DNA of 9,516 bases from Gammaproteobacteria bacterium (GCA_028282045.1 JANQIS010000187.1:1-9516); one strand, 5' to 3'; positions 1 to 6,993 are shown, numbered from the stretch's first letter. Made by a program: numbers and translations. The notes: generated by a model not told the origin, from the letters alone.

Positions 1-145
1 CGGTGACGGTCATAAAGTATTGCGGGTGTGGGTTAGGCCGTGGAGTGTATTTCCAGTGGTGGTAGCCGTAATACAGCAAACCACTAGCGCTAATGATGAC
101 AAGGACCCAATAGCGCTTTTTCAGTCTTTTATATGTAACCCCCAC
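1..145 (-). CDS. Partial membrane-anchored protein following hcp, function unknown
   Basis: Reading leftward from a GTG at 145, a frame stays open for 48 codons to the window edge, so only the N-terminus is visible. It starts with a basic stretch (KRLKKR, residues 6-11), followed by a hydrophobic segment at about residues 12-30 (WVLVIISASGLLYYGY) and then a Pro/His-rich linker (TPRPNPHPQ). This is the pattern of a single-pass protein with its N-terminus in the cytoplasm and the rest outside the membrane. The last visible residues, YFMTVT, resemble the first beta strand of some Hcp proteins, but that is only a weak hint. The start lies 3 nt after the hcp stop, suggesting co-transcription. No good Shine-Dalgarno is visible and GTG is the only plausible start, so translation may be coupled to hcp. 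I cannot name the family. Confidence 0.55.
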   Translation of the reverse strand, partial: MGVTYKRLKKRYWVLVIISASGLLYYGYHHWKYTPRPNPHPQYFMTVT

Positions 146-148
146 GTT

Positions 149-628
149 CTAAAGCGCCGTAGCCCGCTCAACATCATAGCCGCTTACATGGGGTGCTTGA
201 GGGTGTCCACTGGCATCATAGGTGATGTGGGTGGTTTCTATTTGAGTAAAATTCAAGCGAACCAGCTCTAGCGGTTGGGCGTTGTCGTGCATGATCGTTT
301 GCATGTGGGCGACAATGACCTTACTTAAGGTATGTTTGACATAGGGATCGGTAGCGCCGCCAGTGGTACATAGATGTAGCTTGACTTGATCATACACTTT
401 ACCGTTACACGCATGGGTAAACAGTGAGCGAGAAGCCTCATCGAGCTTTTTCGTGAATGTCAGTTCTGACCAGTTTGGTAAGCCAACGTTGCGTCCTCTG
501 ACCTGACCTGGTGTGGTATGGATGTTACGGTCGACATTAAAATCAGCGCTAAGCAATTGAATCCAGCCATGGTAATCATCCAAGGTGACATTACCTTGGA
601 CAGCGGGTAAACTCAGTAAAATATTCAT
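149..628 (-). CDS. hcp: Hcp family type VI secretion system tube protein
   Basis: A 159-residue protein with the layout of the Hcp1 family, which forms hexameric rings that stack into the T6SS inner tube and can carry effectors. The family-like signatures are a GWIQLLS segment (residues 21-27), the LTFTKKLDEAS block (56-66, matching the family's FTK-x-x-D-x-AS pattern), ELVRLNFTQIE near the C-terminus (121-131) and a closing GYD segment (150-152). Length is normal for Hcp, and no signal peptide is present, as expected. The ATG at 628 is preceded by AGGAAA at about 7 nt. A sigma70-like promoter lies upstream at 675-702, so the gene has its own transcription start rather than depending on hemB. 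No sheath, baseplate, ClpV or VgrG gene is visible here. Family assignment is from pattern recognition without an alignment; the role as tube subunit or stand-alone effector is open. Confidence 0.82.
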   Translation of the reverse strand: MNILLSLPAVQGNVTLDDYHGWIQLLSADFNVDRNIHTTPGQVRGRNVGLPNWSELTFTKKLDEASRSLFTHACNGKVYDQVKLHLCTTGGATDPYVKHTLSKVIVAHMQTIMHDNAQPLELVRLNFTQIETTHITYDASGHPQAPHVSGYDVERATAL

Positions 629-671
629 TTCGTTTCCTAATATAGCAGTGTAGAGTACTTTGACAACATAA

Positions 672-690
672 CAGAGTATTTAACACTCTG
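672..690. repeat. Inverted repeat over the hcp promoter, possible operator
   Basis: CAGAGT (672-677) and ACTCTG (685-690) form a perfect 6-bp inverted repeat with a 7-nt centre. It covers the candidate -10 hexamer and part of the spacer of the hcp promoter, a position where a dimeric repressor could block RNA polymerase. The symmetry is seen directly; the operator role is inference, and a 6-bp repeat can arise by chance. Confidence 0.35.
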
Positions 691-702
691 CAAGTGTGTC
701 AA
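675..702 (-). promoter_or_regulatory. Candidate sigma70 promoter of hcp
   Basis: On the minus strand a perfect TTGACA (697-702) is followed after 16 nt by AATACT (675-680, four of six matches to the -10 consensus). The start of transcription would fall about 40 nt before the hcp ATG. It is the best promoter match in the hemB-hcp gap. Confidence 0.5.
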
Positions 703-825
703 TCAATAAATCTAGATATAATTTATCAATGGCTGTACAACAGGATGAAATGTCCAGGGCTAGTCTGGAGCGTCATTGAGAACAGACTCTAATAAAAGGC
801 AGGAAAATGATGTGGCCTGATGTGG

Positions 826-1821
826 TCAAATTGAGGCTAATTGCTCAGCGATAAATTTAGCAGCATAGGTAAAAATGCCGCTAGCGCCGGCACGTTTAAA
901 TGCGAGCAAACTTTCCAGTAATACTGCCTCACTAAGCCAGCCATTAGCGATAGCCGCTTGCATCATGGCATATTCTCCACTGACTTGATAAGCGAAAGTT
1001 GGGATGCGATATGTGCTGCTGACACGTTGGATAATGTCCAAATAAGGCATGCCTGGTTTGACCATAATCATGTCAGCGCCTTCTTGCAAATCTAATGCCA
1101 TTTCGCGTAGTGCTTCATCGGCATTGGCCGGATCTTGCTGGTAGCTCTTTTTGTCTTTTTTACCCAGGCTGTTGCTAGAGCCGACGGCATCACGAAACGG
1201 GCCATAAAAGCTGGAAGCATATTTGGCGGCATAAGAGAGGATTAAGGTATTGTGATGTCCTTGTGCTTCTAGGGCCTGGCGAATGGCACCAATGCGCCCG
1301 TCTTGCATGTCTGATGGAGCGATAACATCAGCACCGGCAGCCACTTGTAACAAGGATTGCTCTATTAGAATGGCAACCGTGGCATCGTTAGCGATCTCAT
1401 CATTGATAATGATACCGTCCTGGCCATGAGTGGTGTAAGGATCAAGTGCCACATCAGTAATAATACCAAGTTCAGGGCAAGCTGATTTGATAGCTTTGAT
1501 GGTTTGGCAAATCAGGTTGTCAGGATTGAGTGCTTCTTTGCCATCGTCAGTTTTGAGCGCTGCTGGTGTGGCTGGAAACAGAGCAACTGCCGGAATGCCA
1601 AGTTGATAGGCGGCTTGAGCCTCTATCACTGCTTGATCGATACTCAGACGTTCTACTTTGGGCAATGAGCTAATAGGCGTGCGCAGTTGCTTGCCTTGTT
1701 GAATAAACAGCGGCCAAATTAAGTCATCAACCCGCACATGATGTTCTTGTACCAGGCGGCGAGTCCAGGCTTGCATACGGGTTCTGCGTAACCGTGTTTG
1801 CGGGTATTGGCCGAAAGTCAT
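826..1821 (-). CDS. hemB: Porphobilinogen synthase (5-aminolevulinate dehydratase), Mg-type metal site
   Basis: Condenses two 5-aminolevulinate molecules to porphobilinogen in cytosolic tetrapyrrole (haem) synthesis. The 331-residue length is normal. Both active-site lysines are visible: K200 in the SYAAKYASSFYGPFRDA block and K255 in the MVKPGMPYLD signature, which binds substrate as a Schiff base. The metal segment DVALDPYTTHGQDG (123-136) has A125, D127 and D135 where zinc enzymes carry cysteines, as in the magnesium-dependent Pseudomonas enzyme, so activity should not depend on a catalytic zinc. The ATG at 1821 has an AGGAG ribosome site 6 nt upstream. It follows prmA by 15 nt, and its ribosome site sits just after the prmA stop, pointing to one operon. 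No convincing intrinsic terminator follows it. Confidence 0.97.
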   Translation of the reverse strand: MTFGQYPQTRLRRTRMQAWTRRLVQEHHVRVDDLIWPLFIQQGKQLRTPISSLPKVERLSIDQAVIEAQAAYQLGIPAVALFPATPAALKTDDGKEALNPDNLICQTIKAIKSACPELGIITDVALDPYTTHGQDGIIINDEIANDATVAILIEQSLLQVAAGADVIAPSDMQDGRIGAIRQALEAQGHHNTLILSYAAKYASSFYGPFRDAVGSSNSLGKKDKKSYQQDPANADEALREMALDLQEGADMIMVKPGMPYLDIIQRVSSTYRIPTFAYQVSGEYAMMQAAIANGWLSEAVLLESLLAFKRAGASGIFTYAAKFIAEQLASI

Positions 1822-1836
1822 GCTGTGCTCCTAATC

Positions 1837-2709
1837 TTAAGCCCTCTTGCGGGCGGATAAACACACCCATTCTTGCTGGCATTGTAATGGTTCAAAACTA
1901 AATTGTTTAGCATAAGCTGCTATGACTGATTCTGCCTGGTCTGCCAGAATACCCGATAGAATCAATTGTCTACAAGGTTTGACTAATTGTGATAGCGCAG
2001 GAGCCAGGTTGATCAACGCGCTGGCAAGGATATTGGCGATAACAATGTCAGCAGCCGGTGGCGTCAGCTCTGGCAGAGTAAAGGTGATGCTGTCTTTAGC
2101 GATGCCGATACGAATAGCGTTTTCCTCAGTGGCAATCAAGGCTTGTGGGTCATTGTCGATACAATGGGCCTGTTGAGCACCCAGTTTGAGTGCGGCAATG
2201 GCCAACACTCCAGAACCACAGCCATAATCGATTACATTACACCCTTGCACGTTGTGTTGACCTAACCATTGCAAACACATTGCTGTAGTGGGATGGGTGC
2301 CGGTGCCAAAGGCCATGCCAGGGTCAAGCATGACATTGACAGCATCAGGGTCAGGCGGTGTGATTGTGGTAGGACAGATCCAGAGCCTATCGGCAAACTG
2401 CATCGGATGGTAGTGATCCATCCAGGCGCGGGTCCAGTTTTGCTCTGCTAATTCGCTTTGAGTGATCGTGTATTCAGGCCATTGGGTCTGTAATTGCTGC
2501 ATCACAGCGTTGATGTTAATGTCTGCTGAAAATAAACCGGTAGCTTTAATATCGTCCCACAGTGGTGTTTCACCTGGTCCGGGTTCAAGTAGTGGTTGGT
2601 CTTGCGCATCGTAGAGCATAATAGCCTGGGCACCAGCCGCTTGTAATGAAGCTTCAATAGCTTCAAGTGAGTCGGGGCGACAATGAATATCAATGTGATA
2701 CCAAGGCAT
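1837..2709 (-). CDS. prmA: Ribosomal protein L11 methyltransferase
   Basis: Uses S-adenosylmethionine to trimethylate ribosomal protein L11 in the cytosol. I chose the ATG at 2709, giving 290 residues, because PrmA proteins begin MPW and the usual length is about 293; an upstream in-frame TTG at 2736 would add nine uncharacteristic residues. Residues 128-142 carry the LDPGMAFGTGTHPTT block, 161-167 the SAM-binding DYGCGSG loop, and 226-230 the NILAS motif of the catalytic domain. The N-terminal third is the L11-recognition domain. No strong Shine-Dalgarno precedes the ATG. hemB follows after 15 nt. Upstream, 96 bp separate it from the permease, and I see no clear promoter there. Confidence 0.95.
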   Translation of the reverse strand: MPWYHIDIHCRPDSLEAIEASLQAAGAQAIMLYDAQDQPLLEPGPGETPLWDDIKATGLFSADININAVMQQLQTQWPEYTITQSELAEQNWTRAWMDHYHPMQFADRLWICPTTITPPDPDAVNVMLDPGMAFGTGTHPTTAMCLQWLGQHNVQGCNVIDYGCGSGVLAIAALKLGAQQAHCIDNDPQALIATEENAIRIGIAKDSITFTLPELTPPAADIVIANILASALINLAPALSQLVKPCRQLILSGILADQAESVIAAYAKQFSFEPLQCQQEWVCLSARKRA

Positions 2710-2795
2710 GATCAATTCGTATCGAAGCGGTAGCAAGCATTGTAATGGTTTTTGTCAGCAAATGTCTCGTTATACATTGCCTGTTGGGTCAAGTT

Positions 2796-2821
2796 ATTGA
2801 AAGACTTACGGTTCTTTCAAT
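2796..2821 (-). repeat. 9-bp perfect inverted repeat spanning the permease stop codon
   Basis: ATTGAAAGA (2796-2804) and TCTTTCAAT (2813-2821) are exact reverse complements around an 8-nt loop that holds the TAA stop of the permease gene. The transcript could form a stem-loop there. On the minus strand the downstream sequence is AACTTGACCC, with no T-run, so it is not a classic intrinsic terminator. It could protect the 3' end or slow RNA polymerase between the permease and prmA; that part is inference. Confidence 0.55.
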
Positions 2822-4410
2822 CCGCCAGACTCAGCAGCTTGTAATGAATTGATAAACTCTATATTTTCTAAAGCATCTTCTCGGGTTAAACCACTTTTCA
2901 TTGCCAGGCTCATGATGAACAAACTGAGTATCGACACCAGGATCATTGCTGACCAAAACGATAAGGCTCCGTTGCCCCCCATGTTGGCAGGTCCATAATG
3001 AGAAATTGCCCACATGCCGGCAAAATAAGGAATCACCCACCAGGTATAAGCCCAGCCAAATTGCAAGGTAGGTATATTTTTAATCATATAACTCCAGCAT
3101 GTGTAGGCAAAAAATATGATCAGCAATAAAACAAACATAAAGTTAACTGCAGCATAACCACTCCAAATGATAATGGCATTGGAGATGATAAAAGCGACCG
3201 GTGCAACGATCCATGCACATGCCAAACGGAAAGGGCGTTTACGATCAGGCACATATTTTCTTAGTTGCAGCAATACAATAGGGCCAATACCGTAAGATAG
3301 TACGGTGATTGACGAGACATAGCCGACCATTTTCTGCCAGGAAGGAAATGGGAAGAAGAATAAGATGCCAAATAAAAATGTTACAATCAGTGCAACCCAT
3401 GGCACGCCCACTTTGTTAAGTGCGCTCACTGCTTTAGGTGCACTGCCAATTTCACCGGAAGCCATAATAACTCTGGAGGTGGTGGTGGTGTAAATAAATC
3501 CGGTGCCCAACGGTGATACCAATGCATCAGCGTATAACACCACTGACAGCCAGATGGCGCCAATAATGGTAGCAACGGCAGCTAACGGCCCTGCATTACC
3601 GGTAAAGTGTAATGTCGCCCAGCTACCGTGGATCTCACTGGGTGGTATTGCTGCAATAAAAGCAAGTTGTAATCCCAGATAAATTAACAGACAGATCACG
3701 ATTGACCCGATAACAGCAAACGGGATATTACGTGAGGGTTTTGCGGTCTCGCCGGCTAAATCAATAGCATTACGAAATCCAAAAAAGCTAAATGCGATAC
3801 CTGCCGTTGCGACTGTGGGAAAGACATCTTGTATCGCAAAGCCTTGTGCAGCGTTATGTAGATTATGCGGGTGGAAAGAGTAACTAATTAATACTAATAC
3901 CGTTACTATAGGAATAATAATTTTCCAGATGGTGATTGCGCTGTTGACACGTAATACCCAGCGAATGGCGCAGAAATTAAGTACAACTAATACTGCCAGC
4001 ACGGCGATAGCAACGAAAAAACCAGTGTGGGTGAGTAAATGGGTATGCGGGTCAATTAAGCCATGAATGTAATTGCTGGCATAAGTTAACACGGCCATGA
4101 CTTCAACCGGAGGAATTGAGACGTAGGCTAAAAATAAGATCCAGCTCCAAATCCTACCTAATAAATTACCATGTCCAATATGGCTCATATGAATTAACGC
4201 CCCACTTTTGGGGAACATGGTGGTGAGTTCTGCATAGACAAAAGCAATACACATCATGGCGCAGGCGCCGATTATCCATGAGAGAAAGCTTAATGATCCT
4301 GCGCTTTGAGCAGCATTTAGTGGGCCAAATAACCAGCCTGATCCAATAATGCCGCCAATACTAGCGTACAATAAACCCATCTTACCAATATCACGATTGA
4401 GCCCTGCCAT
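2806..4410 (-). CDS. APC-superfamily amino acid permease
   Basis: A 534-residue inner-membrane protein with at least 12 hydrophobic segments (for example about residues 13-33, 39-61, 120-141, 150-175, 231-253, 338-356, 396-420 and 484-505). TM1 carries GGIIGSGWLFGP (19-30), the unwound glycine-rich substrate-binding region of APC transporters. The TM6 region (about 198-220) is followed by ETAKPSRNIP (221-230), the family's E-T-x-x-P-x-R-x-I-P motif. Overall it recalls the Bacillus YveA aspartate:proton symporter type, but the substrate cannot be read from the sequence. The ATG at 4410 has AAGGGG about 8 nt upstream. It lies between accC (157-bp gap) and prmA (96-bp gap), so it is probably its own transcription unit. 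Confidence 0.9.
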   Translation of the reverse strand: MAGLNRDIGKMGLLYASIGGIIGSGWLFGPLNAAQSAGSLSFLSWIIGACAMMCIAFVYAELTTMFPKSGALIHMSHIGHGNLLGRIWSWILFLAYVSIPPVEVMAVLTYASNYIHGLIDPHTHLLTHTGFFVAIAVLAVLVVLNFCAIRWVLRVNSAITIWKIIIPIVTVLVLISYSFHPHNLHNAAQGFAIQDVFPTVATAGIAFSFFGFRNAIDLAGETAKPSRNIPFAVIGSIVICLLIYLGLQLAFIAAIPPSEIHGSWATLHFTGNAGPLAAVATIIGAIWLSVVLYADALVSPLGTGFIYTTTTSRVIMASGEIGSAPKAVSALNKVGVPWVALIVTFLFGILFFFPFPSWQKMVGYVSSITVLSYGIGPIVLLQLRKYVPDRKRPFRLACAWIVAPVAFIISNAIIIWSGYAAVNFMFVLLLIIFFAYTCWSYMIKNIPTLQFGWAYTWWVIPYFAGMWAISHYGPANMGGNGALSFWSAMILVSILSLFIMSLAMKSGLTREDALENIEFINSLQAAESGGLKEP

Positions 4411-4440
4411 AACGTCATCCCCTTATATCACCTGATGGTT

Positions 4441-4470
4441 ATTATAAGATATTTTTTAATTTATTACTAA
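4441..4470 (-). promoter_or_regulatory. Candidate proximal promoter of the permease gene
   Basis: The minus strand has an exact TATAAT (4441-4446) with TTAGTA (4465-4470, three of six) 18 nt upstream, in an AT-rich stretch. Transcription would begin about 24 nt before the permease ATG, which leaves room for the AAGGGG ribosome site. The -35 match is weak. Confidence 0.4.
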
Positions 4471-4489
4471 GCCAGTGTAATCTTGATTA

Positions 4490-4516
4490 ATTATGTTGCG
4501 CACGGCACAACGTCAA
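4490..4516 (-). promoter_or_regulatory. Candidate distal promoter with palindromic spacer upstream of the permease
   Basis: TTGACG (4511-4516) and CATAAT (4490-4495) each match the sigma70 consensus at five of six positions but are only 15 nt apart on the minus strand. The whole spacer, 4496-4510 (TTGTGCCGTGCGCAA on the minus strand), is a near-perfect palindrome with one G:T mismatch. This could be a repressor site inside a weak promoter. Function is inferred. Confidence 0.3.
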
Positions 4517-4567
4517 TTGAAAAGGCGACAGTAATTGTCTGGCGGCTATTGGCGAGGTGAAGCAGGG

Positions 4568-5908
4568 TTACATCCCCAGCATTTTCTCCAGGTAGTGAAT
4601 ATTAGTACCGCCTTTCTGGAAGTTCTCATCTTCCAGAATGCGCTCTTGCACCGGGATATTAGTCTTAATGCCGACCAGCACGGTTTCTTTCAAAGCATTT
4701 AGCATCCGTGCAATGGCAGATTCTCGCGTTTCACCATAAGCGATAATTTTACCGATCATAGAGTCATAGTGCGTTGGTACGGTATAACTGGAATAAATGT
4801 GTGAGTCCACACGCACACCAGGTCCGCCTGGTGCATGATATAGTTCAATGTTACCCGGAGAGGGTAGCAGGCGCTCAGGGTCTTCAGCATTGATACGACA
4901 TTCAATCGCATGACCGCGAATCTTGATGTCATCCTGGGTGTAGCGTAGTTTTTGTCCGCCGGCAATAAGGATCTGCTCTTTGATTAGATCAACACCGGTG
5001 ATCATCTCTGTTACAGGGTGCTCTACCTGAATACGCGTATTCATCTCAATAAAGTAGAAGTTACCGTTCTCATACAGAAACTCAAACGTACCGGCACCTC
5101 GATAACCTATTTTTATACAGGCTTTGGTGCATCGACTGCCGATCTTGGCGCGCTCTTTTGGGGTAATGCCTGGTGCCGGTGCTTCTTCTAACACTTTTTG
5201 GTGGCGACGCTGCATTGAGCAGTCACGTTCGCCTAGGTGGATCGCATTGCCCTGTCCATCACATAATACCTGGATTTCAATATGGCGTGGATTTTCGAGG
5301 AATTTTTCCATATAAACGCTGTCATTACCAAATGACAGACCCGCTTCGGTTTTAGTGGTTTGAATAGCATTGACTAACTCTTGAGGCTTTCTCACTACGC
5401 GCATACCGCGTCCACCACCACCACCGGCAGCTTTGATAATGACGGGGTAGCCGATTTTCTCTGCTAGTGCCAGATTGGTTTTTTCATCATTACCCAGTGG
5501 TCCACCTGAGCCTGGAACACAAGGTACACCGGCTGCTTTCATGGCATTAATTGCCGATACTTTATCACCCATAATGCGAATGGCATCGGGTTTTGGACCA
5601 ATAAAAATAAAACCACTGTTTTCTACTTGTTCAGCAAAATCAGCATTTTCTGCCAAAAAACCATAACCTGGATGAATGGCCGTACTTTCGGTAACTTCAG
5701 CGGCACTAATAATTGCCGGGATATTCAAATAGCTATCTTTGGCGCTTGCTGGGCCAATACACACCGATTCATCAGCTAATTTAACATGTTTAAGGTTGCG
5801 ATCTGCTGTGGAATGAACTGCAACCGTTTTGATACCCAGTTCACGACAGGCGCGCAAAATACGTAGCGCAATCTCACCACGGTTGGCAATCAGGATTTTT
5901 TTAATCAT
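4568..5908 (-). CDS. accC: Biotin carboxylase subunit of acetyl-CoA carboxylase
   Basis: Carboxylates biotin on the AccB carrier using ATP and bicarbonate, the first half-reaction of fatty-acid synthesis. It has 446 residues against about 449 in E. coli. The catalytic residues fall at the same numbers as in the E. coli enzyme: K116, K159, H209, K238, E276, E288, N290, R292, E296 and R338. The N-terminal ILIANRGEIA block (6-15), the glycine-rich ATP loop AGGGGGRGMR (161-170) and the EMNTRIQVEHPVTE segment (288-301) are intact. It starts 12 nt after the accB stop, with a modest AGGT ribosome site, so it belongs to the same operon. I see no clear terminator after it. The carboxyltransferase genes accA and accD are not in this window. 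Confidence 0.98.
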   Translation of the reverse strand: MIKKILIANRGEIALRILRACRELGIKTVAVHSTADRNLKHVKLADESVCIGPASAKDSYLNIPAIISAAEVTESTAIHPGYGFLAENADFAEQVENSGFIFIGPKPDAIRIMGDKVSAINAMKAAGVPCVPGSGGPLGNDEKTNLALAEKIGYPVIIKAAGGGGGRGMRVVRKPQELVNAIQTTKTEAGLSFGNDSVYMEKFLENPRHIEIQVLCDGQGNAIHLGERDCSMQRRHQKVLEEAPAPGITPKERAKIGSRCTKACIKIGYRGAGTFEFLYENGNFYFIEMNTRIQVEHPVTEMITGVDLIKEQILIAGGQKLRYTQDDIKIRGHAIECRINAEDPERLLPSPGNIELYHAPGGPGVRVDSHIYSSYTVPTHYDSMIGKIIAYGETRESAIARMLNALKETVLVGIKTNIPVQERILEDENFQKGGTNIHYLEKMLGM

Positions 5909-5920
5909 GGAAATGACCTA

Positions 5921-6394
5921 TTATTCAATGATAACAAGGGGTTGATCGAACTCAACGGGCGATCCGTCTTCTACCAAAATAGCTTTAACTGTACCGGATT
6001 TGTCAGCCTCGATATGGTTCATCATTTTCATAGCTTCGATAATACACAGTGTATCTCCAGTAGAAACTTGCTGGCCTACTTCAATGTAGGTCGGTGCGCC
6101 AGGTGATGGCGAACGGTAGAAATTTCCAACCATCGGTGATTTAACGGCGTGGCCATTAGGAACGGGGTTACTATCATCGTCGCTGCTAGCAGCAGGGGGC
6201 GCAGTTGTGTTTGTCACTGCAGGGGCGGATGGTGCAGCAATAGGTGCTGGTGTGTAGGCTACATGAGAGGCTGTAGGCACAGCACAACTCAGGCGAATGG
6301 TCTCTTCCCCTTCTTTAATTTCGATTTCCGACACGCTAGGGCTGTCGTCAATCAATTGGATCAATTCTTTAAGTTTTTTAATGTCAATTTTCAT
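5921..6394 (-). CDS. accB: Biotin carboxyl carrier protein of acetyl-CoA carboxylase
   Basis: Carries the biotin that shuttles carboxyl groups between AccC and the AccAD carboxyltransferase. The 157-residue protein has a helical, charged N-terminus (1-36), an Ala/Pro/Thr-rich flexible linker (about 40-80) and a C-terminal biotinyl domain. The EAMKMMN motif (120-126) puts the biotinylated lysine at K123. The SPMVGNFYRSPSP segment (86-98) contains the thumb region typical of bacterial BCCP. Its ATG overlaps the aroQ stop in an ATGA, so translation is likely coupled to aroQ, and accC follows 12 nt after its stop. Confidence 0.97.
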   Translation of the reverse strand: MKIDIKKLKELIQLIDDSPSVSEIEIKEGEETIRLSCAVPTASHVAYTPAPIAAPSAPAVTNTTAPPAASSDDDSNPVPNGHAVKSPMVGNFYRSPSPGAPTYIEVGQQVSTGDTLCIIEAMKMMNHIEADKSGTVKAILVEDGSPVEFDQPLVIIE

Positions 6395-6852
6395 TCTGAC
6401 TCACCTAAAACAAATTGCGTTTCACAATACTCAATCGCAGCTTCAAGCGCAAGCTGGTATCCCAGTATCCCTAATCCATTAATGCTGCCTAAGGCAATAT
6501 CGCTTAGGAAAGAATGGTGGCGGAATGATTCACGTTGATAAGTATTAGAGATATGAACCTCGATAAAGGGTAAGTTAAGCCCCAGTAATGCATCGCGCAG
6601 TGCAATGCTGGTGTGGGTCAGTGCGCCGGGATTAATGACCAGAAAATCAGCCTGTGGCCCTTCTTTATGAAGAAAGTCGATTAAGGCACCTTCATGATTG
6701 CTTTGGAAACACTTGGTTTGATGATTCACTTCTTGTGCAGATTCAGTAAATAGCGCTTCAACGTTTGCTAAAGTGTGTGAGCCGTAAATTTCTGGCTCGC
6801 GTTGCCCCAATAGATTGAGGTTGGGTCCATTCACTAACAGTATGGTCGCCAT
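6391..6852 (-). CDS. aroQ: Type II 3-dehydroquinate dehydratase
   Basis: Converts 3-dehydroquinate to 3-dehydroshikimate in the shikimate pathway, in the cytosol. The 153 residues hold all family blocks: NGPNLNLLGQREPEIYG (8-24) with R18 and the catalytic Y23, QSNHEGALID (50-59), INPGALTHTSIALRDAL (73-89) with N74, and PFIEVHISNTYQRESFRHHS (95-114) with catalytic H100 and R111. The ATG at 6852 is preceded by a strong GGAGG ribosome site at about 8 nt. It heads the aroQ-accB-accC unit, an arrangement common in gammaproteobacteria. I could not pick a convincing sigma70 promoter in the 165 bp upstream, which it shares with a divergent small gene. Confidence 0.97.
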   Translation of the reverse strand: MATILLVNGPNLNLLGQREPEIYGSHTLANVEALFTESAQEVNHQTKCFQSNHEGALIDFLHKEGPQADFLVINPGALTHTSIALRDALLGLNLPFIEVHISNTYQRESFRHHSFLSDIALGSINGLGILGYQLALEAAIEYCETQFVLGESE

Positions 6853-6963
6853 ACAACCGCCTCCTTACATAACTTCATTGCCTATGCTAGCGAAAATCCG
6901 GTAAAAGTGCTACTTGGTCGTGTCGCTGCTATATTTACACCCTGTTTTTATGAGGTGCTAATC

Positions 6964-6993
6964 TTGACATAAAATTGACATAAACGTTACATT
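6964..6993 (+). promoter_or_regulatory. Candidate promoter of the small exported-peptide gene
   Basis: An exact TTGACA (6964-6969) is followed after 18 nt by TACATT (6988-6993, four of six). Transcription would start near position 7000, about 20 nt before the start codon. The promoter overlaps the 11-bp repeat array. A second exact TTGACA at 6975-6980 has no good -10 at standard spacing. Confidence 0.4.

Noticed and set aside
20..271. Plus-strand 83-codon open frame at the left end
   Set aside because: It lies antisense to the hcp 3' end and to the anchored-protein frame, both with clear protein-like features, and its own product has no recognisable domain.
729..779. Micro-frame MAVQQDEMSRASLERH on the plus strand, with TATAAT at 717-722 just upstream
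   Set aside because: Only 16 codons, no ribosome site, no good -35, and the TATAAT lies too close to the ATG for a normal leader. Most likely chance.
762..788. AGTCTG / CAGACT inverted repeat downstream of hemB as a terminator
   Set aside because: Six base pairs with a 15-nt loop and no T-run; too weak to call.
1840..1855. GCCC/GGGC hairpin at the end of prmA
   Set aside because: A 4-bp stem within the last prmA codons, with no T-run, and hemB follows at 15 nt as an operon partner.
2710..2736. N-terminal extension of PrmA from a TTG codon
   Set aside because: The added residues do not fit the family, while the ATG at 2709 gives the standard MPW start and length.
4500..4567. Intrinsic terminator after accC
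   Set aside because: Only a 4-bp GACA/TGTC stem with a nearby TTTT can be drawn; pairing is too weak and the geometry is wrong.
6149..6538. 129-codon plus-strand frame across accB and aroQ
   Set aside because: It is antisense to two genes with intact catalytic motifs; the product is rich in Cys, Arg and Ser without domain character, typical of a shadow frame.
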